DNA from: Proteiniclasticum ruminis
GTDB taxonomy: Bacteria; Bacillota; Clostridia; Clostridiales; Clostridiaceae
NCBI RefSeq assembly: GCF_900115135.1
Contig: NZ_FOVK01000003.1
Span: 159,930-223,929 of the forward strand
DNA: 64,000 bases
Reading direction: 5' to 3'
Shown one piece after another: positions 52,555-60,906 of this stretch. The notes beneath the pieces are model-generated. The model was given only the letters and a program-made list of their open reading frames with translations, had not been told where the DNA came from and did no database searches. Numbering within the stretch: position 1 is the first letter of the stretch; each line of letters begins with the position of its first letter. The position numbers and the translations under genes were made by a program.

Positions 52555-52571
52555 TTTTTTTTATCTAAATA

Positions 52572-52753
52572 TCTGTGATGAGAAAGAGGAGTATTCCTTT
52601 CTGAACTTTTAGAGAGAATCCGGTGGGTGCAAGGATTCAAGTCAGAAGGAAGAAGGGCGCTTTGGAGCAGAATGTGTTTGTAAGAGCAGGGCTTATGCCA
52701 AGAAGGGTGGAACCGCGGAATTATCCGTCCCTTCACGGTATAAGCTCTTTTTG
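52572..52753 (+). promoter_or_regulatory. T-box riboswitch of glyS (Gly specifier GGC)
   Basis: Stem I with TTTAGAGAG; specifier GGC (52656-52658) in the context GGAAGAAG-GGC-GCTTT-GGAGC; only about 45 nt later the T-box GGGTGGAACCGCGG (52705-52718); terminator arms GAGCAGGGCTTATGCC and GGTATAAGCTC followed by TTTTT (to 52752). The short form without stem II is usual for glycyl T-boxes. Confidence 0.92.
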
Positions 52754-52785
52754 GTTTCAAAATTTAATTTCAAGGAGGAATCACC

Positions 52786-54171
52786 ATGGAAAAAACAATG
52801 GATAAAATTGTAGCACTCAGCAAGGGAAGAGGATTTGTCTACCCTGGCTCTGAACTGTACGGAGGACTTTCGAACTCCTGGGACTATGGTCCTTTGGGGG
52901 TAGAACTGAAGAACAACATCAAGAAGGCCTGGTGGAAGAGATTCATCCAGGAAAGCCCCTATAATGTGGGACTGGATTCAGCGATTCTCATGAACCCTGA
53001 GGTATGGAAAGCTTCTGGACATGTGGACAGCTTCTCCGATCCGCTTATGGACTGTAAAGAGTGTAAGGCTCGTTTTAGAGCAGACAAGCTGGTGGAAGAC
53101 CACATGACAGAGCAGGGCGTAGAGTATGCTTCTGCAGATGGAAAGACAGAAGCGGAGCTGAAAGCTTACATAGACGAGCACGGCATTGTGTGTCCAAAGT
53201 GCGGGAAGAAAAACTTCACAGACATCAGAAAGTTCAATCTGATGTTCAAAACCTATCTTGGTATCACCGATGAATCCAAGACAGAAATTTATCTTCGTCC
53301 TGAAACAGCTCAAGGTATTTTTGTGAATTTCAAGAACATCGCAAGAACAACCCGTAAGAAAGTGCCATTTGGTATTGGACAGATCGGTAAGTCCTTCAGA
53401 AATGAGATCACCCCTGGTAACTTCATCTTCAGAACCAGAGAGTTCGAGCAGATGGAGCTGGAGTTCTTCTGTAAGCCTGGTACTGATCTGGAGTGGTTTG
53501 CATTCTGGAAGAAGTACTGCATGGAGTTTTTGACGGATCTGGGGCTCACCGAAGAAAACCTCAGAATGAGAGATCATGCACCGGAGGAGCTTTCCTTCTA
53601 CAGTGTAGGCACCGCAGACATCGAATACAGATTCCCCTTCGGATGGGGAGAGCTTTGGGGCATTGCAGACAGAACGGATTATGATCTCATGCAGCATGCC
53701 ACCCATGCAAAGACCGATATGATGTATATGGATCCTGTGACCAATGAAAAGTATGTGCCTTACTGTGTAGAACCCTCTGTAGGTGTGGACAGACTGTTCC
53801 TTTCCTTCTTGTCCGACGCTTATGAAGAGGAAGAGCTGGAAGGCGGAGATGTAAGAACCGTTCTGAAGTTCCATCCTGCCATCGCACCGGTAAAAGCAGC
53901 AATTCTGCCTCTTTCAAAGAAGCTTTCTGAGAAAGCCATGGAAGTCTATGCACAGCTGTCCAAGCATTTCCAGTGTGAGTATGACGATGCGGGAAGTATT
54001 GGAAAGAGATACAGAAGACAAGATGAGATCGGTACACCCTACTGCATCACCATCGACTTTGATACTCTGGAAGATCAGACCGTGACCGTAAGAGACAGAG
54101 ACACCATGGAGCAGATCCGTCTGTCCGTCTTTGATCTCATTGACTATATTGAGAAGAAACTGGTATTTTAA
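52786..54171 (+). CDS. glyS: Glycyl-tRNA synthetase, single-chain (alpha2) type
   Basis: A 461-residue class II synthetase of the eukaryote/archaea-like dimeric type. '[39 protein letters not shown]' start, zinc-like Cys pairs 'DCKECKARF' and '[10 protein letters not shown]', motif 2 '[30 protein letters not shown]', motif 3 region '[18 protein letters not shown]', anticodon domain from ~360 ('[28 protein letters not shown]'). Charges tRNA-Gly. Controlled by the T-box in front. Confidence 0.97.
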   Translation: MEKTMDKIVALSKGRGFVYPGSELYGGLSNSWDYGPLGVELKNNIKKAWWKRFIQESPYNVGLDSAILMNPEVWKASGHVDSFSDPLMDCKECKARFRADKLVEDHMTEQGVEYASADGKTEAELKAYIDEHGIVCPKCGKKNFTDIRKFNLMFKTYLGITDESKTEIYLRPETAQGIFVNFKNIARTTRKKVPFGIGQIGKSFRNEITPGNFIFRTREFEQMELEFFCKPGTDLEWFAFWKKYCMEFLTDLGLTEENLRMRDHAPEELSFYSVGTADIEYRFPFGWGELWGIADRTDYDLMQHATHAKTDMMYMDPVTNEKYVPYCVEPSVGVDRLFLSFLSDAYEEEELEGGDVRTVLKFHPAIAPVKAAILPLSKKLSEKAMEVYAQLSKHFQCEYDDAGSIGKRYRRQDEIGTPYCITIDFDTLEDQTVTVRDRDTMEQIRLSVFDLIDYIEKKLVF

Positions 54172-54181
54172 CCGCAAAAAG

Positions 54182-54218
54182 GAGAAGAAGGCAACCACTG
54201 CCCTCTTCTTTTTTTCAT
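54182..54218 (+). terminator. Terminator after glyS
   Basis: GAAGA-A-GGCA-accac-TGCC-C-TCTTC followed by seven T. Confidence 0.88.
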
Positions 54219-54290
54219 GACTGAAATAATTTGCAGTTTCAGTAAAAGACTGTAGAATAATAGTTGAATACAGGAAGTACAGGAGGAAAC

Positions 54291-54998
54291 ATGAAGGACA
54301 ATAAAAAAGAACGGGATCAGGAGCTTGCTCTTTCTCAGGTGAAGAAATCTGTGGATCAGGTCTATGATGGCATCATGGGCAATGCGCTGTTTATTCTTGT
54401 GAATATCCATATACTGGTTTTTCTTTTGTTTGCAGAACCGGATAATCTGGCCGTCTACTATCTTCTCATGGCAGTGGTGATGATTCCGCTATACCCTGCC
54501 TATACGGCGCTTTATGTGGCATTAAGAGGAACAGGAGAAGACAAGAGAAGCATTTATAAACGGTTTTTCGAAGGGTATAGAAAGCAGTTCAAAAAAACCA
54601 TGGTGCTTGGAACACTGGGCTCTTTTTTCACAGCGTTCATGCTCTACAACAGTCTCTTTTTCAGCATCATAGACCAAAGCGCTATGAGAAGAGCTGTGGA
54701 CATACTGTTGGTTTTTGTCCTGATGTTTCTACTTGGGCTGGTACCGCTCATAGCGGAGGAAAAGGGCACACTGAAGGATCATTTGAAGGAGATGAGCAAG
54801 AAGCTCTTTCAGAGCGCATTAAGAGGCGCGGCAGCGCTTCTCATCTTATTTGTCAGTATCTATTTTGGAAGGCTTCTTATTTTTCCTCTGATCATTGGGT
54901 TCTCTCTAGCTGCTCATGCGCAAAGGGTTCTTTACAAACATCAGAAAGACCGTGATTTTTCAGAGAAACAGGAAGCGAATAAAAAAACAAGGAAGTAG
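54291..54998 (+). CDS. DUF624/YesL-like membrane protein
   Basis: A 235-residue protein with five to six membrane helices and a basic, charged C-terminal tail. 'FILVNIHILVFLLFAEPD', 'YYLLMAVVMIPLYPAYTALYVALRGTGEDKRSIYKRFFEGYRKQFKKT' resembles DUF624 proteins, of unknown function, often near carbohydrate genes. ATG 54291 is 4 nt after AGGAGGAA and preferred over TTG 54264. Lies 2 nt before murD and likely co-transcribed. Confidence 0.72.
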   Translation: MKDNKKERDQELALSQVKKSVDQVYDGIMGNALFILVNIHILVFLLFAEPDNLAVYYLLMAVVMIPLYPAYTALYVALRGTGEDKRSIYKRFFEGYRKQFKKTMVLGTLGSFFTAFMLYNSLFFSIIDQSAMRRAVDILLVFVLMFLLGLVPLIAEEKGTLKDHLKEMSKKLFQSALRGAAALLILFVSIYFGRLLIFPLIIGFSLAAHAQRVLYKHQKDRDFSEKQEANKKTRK

Positions 54999-55000
54999 TT

Positions 55001-56371
55001 ATGAAAAAGGATTTTAGTGCATTCAAAAACTTTATCAGAGACAAAAAAGTTGGGGTTGTAGGTCTTGGGGTCAGTAATGTCCCTCTCATGGAATTTCTCC
55101 TGAAGATGGGGGCCAGAGTTTATGGATTTGATAGAAGTCCATTGGAGAATCTGTCACCCCTTGTGAGAGAAATGAAAGATCAGGTGATGCTCCATCTGGG
55201 AGAGGACTATCTTAACCATCTCACAGGTCTTCATGTGATCTTCAAAACCCCCGGAATGAGACCGGACCATCCGGCCCTTCTGGAAGCAGAAAAAGAAGGA
55301 GCAGTGGTGACCTCAGAAATGGAAGAATTTCTGAAATACACCAAAGGAAGAACCATCGGCATCACAGGAAGTGACGGGAAGACCACCACGACTACTGTAG
55401 TGGGAGAGCTTTTAAAAGCCGCAGGGCACTCCGTTTATGTAGGCGGGAACATTGGAACGCCTCTCTTCACAAAGGTGGAGGAAATCACCGAACAGGATTT
55501 TGTGGTGCTGGAGCTGTCAAGCTTCCAGCTCATGACCATGAGCGTTTCTCCAGAAACTGCCATTGTCACGAACCTGACGCCAAATCATCTGGATGTCCAT
55601 AAGGATATGGAAGAGTATGCAGAAGCTAAGAAGAACATCTTCAGATTCCAGAAAAAAGGAGACCTGCTCATTCTCAATGAGGACAATGAAGTGACCCGCA
55701 GTTTTAAACCACTGGCAGCAGGGGAGATGAGGACGTTCTCCAGCAGAGAGAAGAACACGGATGCGTATTTCGAAGACGGCATTTTGTATCTTCATCATGA
55801 GCCTGTGGTTAGCCTCTCCGAGATGAAGGTGAAGGGCGTCCATAATGCGGAGAATTTCCTGGCGGCATTCCTGGCGGTGGAAAAATGGGTGCCTGTACCA
55901 GTGATGAAAGAAGTGGCAGAAAGGTTTGAAGGGGTAAAACACCGATGCCAGTTTATCAGGGAACTGAATGGTGTCAGATACTACAACGACTCCATTGCCT
56001 CCAGCCCCACAAGAACTCTGGCCACCATCTCATCTTTTGAAAAGAAAGTGAATCTTATTTTGGGCGGTTACGACAAACAGCTGGACTTTTCGCCCTTAGC
56101 AGAAAAAGCGCCTTTGTATGTGAAAGCGGCAGTACTGGTGGGGGCCACAAAAGAGAAAATCCATCAGGCATTTATGGAGGCTGAAAAGAACAATGGTGTC
56201 AAGATCCCGCTGTTCTTTGCGGAGAACTTTGAGGATGCAGTGCTGAAACTGAAGGAAATCAGCGAACCGGGGGACTTTTCGCTGCTCTCTCCGGCTTGTG
56301 CAAGTTTTGATGCGTTCAAGAACTTTGAAGTCCGCGGAGACCGGTTTGTAGAACTCGTGAACAATTTCTAA
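55001..56371 (+). CDS. murD: UDP-N-acetylmuramoyl-L-alanine-D-glutamate ligase
   Basis: A 456-residue Mur ligase. N-terminal UDP-sugar domain 'VGVVGLGVSNVPLMEFLLKMGARVYGFD', ATP loop 'GITGSDGKTTTTTVVGELL' (~124-142), 'LELSSFQLMTM', 'TPNHLDVHKDMEEYAEAKKNIF', C-terminal domain with 'YYNDSIASSPTRTLATISSF', 'LILGGYDKQLDFSPL', 'LLSPACASFDAFKNFEVRGDRF'. Adds D-Glu to UDP-MurNAc-L-Ala in the cytosol. It stands alone, away from the main dcw cluster. Confidence 0.97.
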   Translation: MKKDFSAFKNFIRDKKVGVVGLGVSNVPLMEFLLKMGARVYGFDRSPLENLSPLVREMKDQVMLHLGEDYLNHLTGLHVIFKTPGMRPDHPALLEAEKEGAVVTSEMEEFLKYTKGRTIGITGSDGKTTTTTVVGELLKAAGHSVYVGGNIGTPLFTKVEEITEQDFVVLELSSFQLMTMSVSPETAIVTNLTPNHLDVHKDMEEYAEAKKNIFRFQKKGDLLILNEDNEVTRSFKPLAAGEMRTFSSREKNTDAYFEDGILYLHHEPVVSLSEMKVKGVHNAENFLAAFLAVEKWVPVPVMKEVAERFEGVKHRCQFIRELNGVRYYNDSIASSPTRTLATISSFEKKVNLILGGYDKQLDFSPLAEKAPLYVKAAVLVGATKEKIHQAFMEAEKNNGVKIPLFFAENFEDAVLKLKEISEPGDFSLLSPACASFDAFKNFEVRGDRFVELVNNF

Positions 56372-56484
56372 AAATCTGTCGTGATAATTGTAACAATGGC
56401 AACTTTGGGGTAGAATTGTAAAGGACACAGCAACAAAAGAATCGGGTACTAATTTGCCGTTTGGCAAGCAGGAGGGTAAATCTT

Positions 56485-57582
56485 ATGAAAACGAACATTA
56501 AAAGAATTGGAATTATGACGGGTGGTGGGGACTGCCCAGGACTGAATCCGGTCATCAGAGCGGTCACCAAAACAGCCATCAGCCAGTATGGATGGGAAGT
56601 CATCGGGATCCGTAACGGGTATAAGGGTCTTTATGAGAATGACTGGGTGAAACTGGATGGGGACTCCATTTCAGGTCTTCTTCACAAGGGCGGCACCATG
56701 CTCTACAGCTCCAATAAGGACAATCTGTTCCATTATCTGGTGGAAGAGAATGGTGAGATGGTGTACAAGGATGTTTCAGATGTTGGGGTTGAGAACCTGA
56801 AGAAGCTGGATATCGATGTGATGTTTATCATAGGTGGAGACGGTACACTGACCTCTGCAAGAGATTTTGCAAGAAAAGGTGTGAAGGTCATTGCCATTCC
56901 AAAGACCATCGACAACGACCTGGCATCCACTGACACAACCTTCGGTTTCAATACTGCGGTGGGTGTAGCGACAGAAGCACTGGACAGACTCCATACCACA
57001 GCCATGTCCCATCACAGAATCATGGTTCTGGAAGTCATGGGAAGATACGCTGGATGGATTGCGCTTCATGCAGGTATTGCTGGTGGTGCAGATGCGATTC
57101 TTCTGCCTGAAATTCCTTATGATATCCATAAGGTTGCTGAAAAGATTGAAGAAAGAAAGAAACAGGGCAAGAACTTCTCTGTCATTGTGGTTGGAGAAGG
57201 AGCAAAGCCTATTGATGGCGAAGTGGTGGTACGTGAAGTCATTGCAGACTCACCAGACCCAATCAGACTGGGTGGTATTGGCCTGAAGGTTGCTCATGAC
57301 CTAGAAAAAATCTGTGGCAATGAAGCAAGAGCTACCATTCTGGGACATCTGCAAAGAGGTGGAAGCCCATCTTCTTCTGACAGAATCCTCTCCACACGTT
57401 ATGGTGTAGCTGCAGTAAAACTCGCAGTGGAAGGAAAGTTTGGTAATATGGTAACCCTGAGGGGAGACACCATGTCCTATGATTCCCTGGAGAATGTTAT
57501 TGGCAGAAAGTCCAAGAATGTGAATCCAAACGGTGAGCTGGTTGAAATGGCAAAAGCCATCGGCATCGCTTTCGGAGACTAA
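56485..57582 (+). CDS. pfkA: 6-phosphofructokinase with mixed donor signature
   Basis: A 365-residue PFK. 'GIMTGGGDCPGLNPVIRAV', 'FIIGGDGTLTSARDF', 'IPKTIDNDLASTDTTFGFNTAV', 'RIMVLEVMGRYAGWIALHAG', 'TILGHLQRGGSPSSSDR'. The 'GGDG' loop has Gly where PPi enzymes have Asp, as in ATP-PFK, but 'PKTIDND' has the Lys typical of PPi/mixed group enzymes in place of the Gly of ATP-PFK. It phosphorylates fructose 6-phosphate; donor ATP is likely but should be tested. ATG 56485 follows AGGAGGG by 8 nt; the ATG at 56461 has no ribosome site. Confidence 0.93.
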   Translation: MKTNIKRIGIMTGGGDCPGLNPVIRAVTKTAISQYGWEVIGIRNGYKGLYENDWVKLDGDSISGLLHKGGTMLYSSNKDNLFHYLVEENGEMVYKDVSDVGVENLKKLDIDVMFIIGGDGTLTSARDFARKGVKVIAIPKTIDNDLASTDTTFGFNTAVGVATEALDRLHTTAMSHHRIMVLEVMGRYAGWIALHAGIAGGADAILLPEIPYDIHKVAEKIEERKKQGKNFSVIVVGEGAKPIDGEVVVREVIADSPDPIRLGGIGLKVAHDLEKICGNEARATILGHLQRGGSPSSSDRILSTRYGVAAVKLAVEGKFGNMVTLRGDTMSYDSLENVIGRKSKNVNPNGELVEMAKAIGIAFGD

Positions 57583-57597
57583 TTTTATAATAGAACG

Positions 57598-57632
57598 CAA
57601 AAGACTTCGCTTTACAGCGGAGTCTTTTTAAT
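57598..57632 (+). terminator. Terminator after the phosphofructokinase gene
   Basis: AAAGACTTCGC-tttaca-GCGGAGTCTTTTT, one G-T pair, T-run. Confidence 0.9.
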
Positions 57633-57636
57633 GCCG

Positions 57637-57681
57637 TCATGCAAACGTTTCCTTGTTGTGCACACGTTTGCATGATATAAT
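57637..57681 (+). promoter_or_regulatory. Pullulanase promoter with paired LacI/CcpA-type operators
   Basis: Two sites form one large perfect inverted repeat: TCATGCAAACGT, 15 nt, ACGTTTGCATGA (57637-57675). Each half-site core (GCAAACGTTTCC; GCACACGTTTGC) also resembles a MalR/LacI-family operator and a cre site (13 and 12 of 14 cre positions). TTGTTG (57653-57658), 17-nt spacer and TATAAT (57676-57681) place the second site in the promoter spacer, so repression is expected. Confidence 0.75.
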
Positions 57682-57726
57682 TTTTTTAAACTGTTTTAGA
57701 AAGAATCATAAGAAAAGGAAGGGAAA

Positions 57727-60700
57727 ATGATGAGAAAAAATAAGATGCTCAGAAGGACCAGCATGCTTCTTCTGATGTTACTGCTGCTGTCCCCGATACT
57801 TTCGCTGGGAGATGTGATGGATACAAGAGCGGACAATGAAGTGAAGCTTACCGTCCACTATCAGAGAAAGAACCAGGATTATGAGGGCTGGAATCTATGG
57901 CTGTGGGCCCAAGGGGGGCAGGGAGAGCAGCTGGATTTCACGGGGGAAGATGACTTCGGAAAGATCCTAGAAGTGACAAAGAGCAGCGATTCCGGATCCT
58001 TCGGATTCATTGTGCGAAAAGAGAACTGGGAAGAGAAGGATGTGGACAAGGACCGGTTTATGGAAGTCTCCGGGAATGAAGCTGAGATCTGGCTGGTGGA
58101 AGGGGACGAGACGATTTATACAGAAGAACCTGTGAAAGAAATTGAAACTCCTGCCCTTCCAGGAGAACTGACCCTGAAGGTTCACTACAGAAGGTTTGAT
58201 GAGAACTATGAGGGTTGGAACCTATGGATCTGGCCAAAAGGTGGAGAAGGTGCAGCCTATGAATTTACATCCACGGATGAGTATGGAGCTGTAGCTGAGA
58301 TTCCAGTGGTCTCTGGAGATGCAGAAGAGCTTGGCATCATTATCCGTAAAGGGGAATGGGAAGCCAAGGATGTGGACATGGACCGGTTTATTCCGCTCTC
58401 AAAAGCAAAGGAAGGGGTCCTTAACCTGTATCTTCTGGAGAAAGACGCAACCCTTTATTATGCATTGGAAGAGGTGGATCTTTCCCCAAAAATCCTGAAA
58501 TCAGAGCCTACCACGGTAAACAAGATCAAAGTGAACCTGTCTGTACCTATGACGCTTCTCCATGACAGGGAGGAAGGTCTCAAAATTGTATCTGGAGAAG
58601 AAGAGCTGGAAATTGAAGCCATCTATTTCAGCGAAGGAGGCAGACCGGAGACGTCGAGCTCCTTTGAGATTCTGCTGAAAGAGCCACTGGAACTAGGTAA
58701 ATCCTATCAGGTGGTGAAAGAAGGCTATGGAGAAAAAGAGATTCTTATGAGCGGTGTATTCTCTACCAGTGCCTTTGAAAAAGCCTATCATTATGATGGA
58801 GAACTGGGTGCGCTGCATGAGAAGGAACAAACCATCTTCAGGCTCTGGGCGCCAACAGCTTCCAATGTGACACTGAATCTCTTCCAGAAAGGGGATACGG
58901 TGGAGGCTTTTGACCAGGTAACAATGGAGAAGAAAGAACAGGGCGTATACGAAACTGTGGTTTCCGGAGACCTGGATGGCATTTATTACACCTACTCTGT
59001 TGAAAATCTTGGGCTCACACAGGAAGCGGTGGATCCCTATGCAAGAGCCGTGGGCGTCAATGGCCAAAGAGCCATGGTCATCGACCTTGCCCGTACCAAT
59101 CCGGAAGGATTTCAGGAGACAGAAAAGCCGGAGTATAAAGAGTATACAGATGCTGTGATCTACGAGCTTCATGTCCGGGACCTGTCAATTTCGGAGGATT
59201 CGGGTATCGAGCATAAAGGAAAGTTCTTGGGCCTTACGGAAAACGGAACCAAAGGACCAGGTGGCGTATCAACAGGGCTGGATCATCTGGTGGAGCTGGG
59301 CATTACCCACCTTCATCTTCTGCCATCTTTTGACTTCAGAAGTATTGATGAGACAAAGCTTGCGGAGAATAACTTCAACTGGGGATATGACCCCCAGCAT
59401 TTCAATGTGCCAGAAGGATCCTACTCCACCAACCCTTATGAGGGAGAAGTGAGAATCAGGGAGTTCAAAGAAATGGTGGCAGCGCTCCATGAAAAGGACA
59501 TCCGTGTGGTGATGGATGTGGTCTACAACCACACCGGAGCGTCAGGGGATTCCGACTTCTCAAAGATCGTTCCTGGATACTATTACCGAATGAATGAGGA
59601 CGGAAGCTTTTCCAACGGCAGCGGAACTGGGAATGAGACGGCATCCGAACGGTCCATGATGAGAAAGTATATTGTGGACTCCGTGGTGTACTGGGCAACG
59701 GAATACAAAGTGGATGGGTTCCGGTTTGATCTTATGGCGCTTCATGATATAGAAACCATGAAAGCCGTAAGAGAAGCCCTGAACGAAGTGGATCCGACGA
59801 TTCTCATTTATGGAGAAGGATGGACTGGGGGGGACTCCCCTCTACCTGACAAGGAAAAGGCTTTAAAGAGAAACACCTGGAGAATGGAGGGCATTGCGGC
59901 GTTTTCTGATGACATCCGTGATGGGATCAAAGGCCATGTATTCACCGATGAAGACCGAGGATTTGTGAATGGTGGGGAAGCTTTGGAAGAAAGTATAAAG
60001 TTTGGTGTTGTGGCTTCCATTGACCATCCTGGGGTGGATTATCAGAACGTGAAGTACTCCAAAGGGTTCTGGGCGAAGGAACCCAGTCAGACCATCACTT
60101 ACGTGGAAGCCCATGACAATCTGACTCTTTGGGACAAACTGGCCATCTCCAATCCTGACGAAAGTGAAGAAGAGCGGCAGAAGATGCATCGCATGGCCAA
60201 TGCCATGGTTATGACCTCTCAGGGAATCCCCTTCCTTCATGCAGGAAGTGAGTTTTTAAGAACCAAGGATGGCAATCATAACAGCTATAATGCACCAGAT
60301 GAGATCAACCGCTTTGTCTGGGCAAGAAAGGCGGAATATCAGGAGAATGTGGAATACATGAAGGGTCTCATTGCATTCAGAAAAGAGCACCCCGCCTTCC
60401 GTATGGCTGAAGCAGAAATGGTGAGAGCGAATCTTTCCTTCCTGGAAATGCCTGACAGGAATATGGTGGGATACAAGATAGAAGGAGAAGCTGTGGGGGA
60501 TTCCTTCAGTGAAATTCTGGTGCTCATGAACGCCAATGCGGAAGTGAGAAACTATGCTCTGCCTGAGGGAACCTACGAAGTTTATGTGGATGGTGAGAAT
60601 GCAGGCACCGAGGTGCTTCGGACAGAAAAAGAAGAAGTTGAAGTTCCAGGCAGAACACTGCTTGTGCTTTCAAAAAGTGCGGGAAACAGCAACCCTGTTC

Positions 60701-60816
60701 CCGAAGGGGACGAATCAGGTAATCCGATGTATCTGTGGGCAGCGCTTTTCCTAGGTGCTGGACTTATTGCAGTGATGCTTCTGGAGAGAAAGAAAAACCT
60801 GAAAAAGGCAGCATAG
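57727..60816 (+). CDS. pulA: Cell-surface type I pullulanase with CBM41 domains
   Basis: A 1029-residue secreted enzyme. Signal peptide (~1-36, 'MLLLMLLLLSPILSLGDV'). Two CBM41 repeats (~40-135 and ~145-245), each with 'VHYxRxxxxYEGWNLWxW'. Then a linker/Ig-like region, a CBM48 module (~355-450, 'TIFRLWAPTASNVTLNLF') and the GH13_14 barrel: 'YELHVRDLS', 'VVMDVVYNHTGASG', nucleophile D668 in 'DGFRFDLMALHD', acid/base E697 in 'YGEGW', D797 in 'VEAHDNLT'. C-terminal membrane helix (~1000-1020) and 'RKKNLKKAA' anchor it without an LPXTG motif. Cuts alpha-1,6 bonds of pullulan, glycogen or amylopectin outside the cell. Confidence 0.95.
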   Translation: MMRKNKMLRRTSMLLLMLLLLSPILSLGDVMDTRADNEVKLTVHYQRKNQDYEGWNLWLWAQGGQGEQLDFTGEDDFGKILEVTKSSDSGSFGFIVRKENWEEKDVDKDRFMEVSGNEAEIWLVEGDETIYTEEPVKEIETPALPGELTLKVHYRRFDENYEGWNLWIWPKGGEGAAYEFTSTDEYGAVAEIPVVSGDAEELGIIIRKGEWEAKDVDMDRFIPLSKAKEGVLNLYLLEKDATLYYALEEVDLSPKILKSEPTTVNKIKVNLSVPMTLLHDREEGLKIVSGEEELEIEAIYFSEGGRPETSSSFEILLKEPLELGKSYQVVKEGYGEKEILMSGVFSTSAFEKAYHYDGELGALHEKEQTIFRLWAPTASNVTLNLFQKGDTVEAFDQVTMEKKEQGVYETVVSGDLDGIYYTYSVENLGLTQEAVDPYARAVGVNGQRAMVIDLARTNPEGFQETEKPEYKEYTDAVIYELHVRDLSISEDSGIEHKGKFLGLTENGTKGPGGVSTGLDHLVELGITHLHLLPSFDFRSIDETKLAENNFNWGYDPQHFNVPEGSYSTNPYEGEVRIREFKEMVAALHEKDIRVVMDVVYNHTGASGDSDFSKIVPGYYYRMNEDGSFSNGSGTGNETASERSMMRKYIVDSVVYWATEYKVDGFRFDLMALHDIETMKAVREALNEVDPTILIYGEGWTGGDSPLPDKEKALKRNTWRMEGIAAFSDDIRDGIKGHVFTDEDRGFVNGGEALEESIKFGVVASIDHPGVDYQNVKYSKGFWAKEPSQTITYVEAHDNLTLWDKLAISNPDESEEERQKMHRMANAMVMTSQGIPFLHAGSEFLRTKDGNHNSYNAPDEINRFVWARKAEYQENVEYMKGLIAFRKEHPAFRMAEAEMVRANLSFLEMPDRNMVGYKIEGEAVGDSFSEILVLMNANAEVRNYALPEGTYEVYVDGENAGTEVLRTEKEEVEVPGRTLLVLSKSAGNSNPVPEGDESGNPMYLWAALFLGAGLIAVMLLERKKNLKKAA

Positions 60817-60828
60817 AAGAACAGAGAG

Positions 60829-60886
60829 AAAGACTAGAGAGGAATCGGGGAAAAGAACCAGATCCTTCTCTAGTTTTCCTTTTCAG
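60829..60886 (+). terminator. Terminator after pullulanase
   Basis: ACTAGAGA-GGA...TCC-T-TCTCTAGT followed by TTTCCTTTTC. Confidence 0.72.
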
Positions 60887-60906
60887 TGAGGAAAGAAGAC
60901 GGTACA

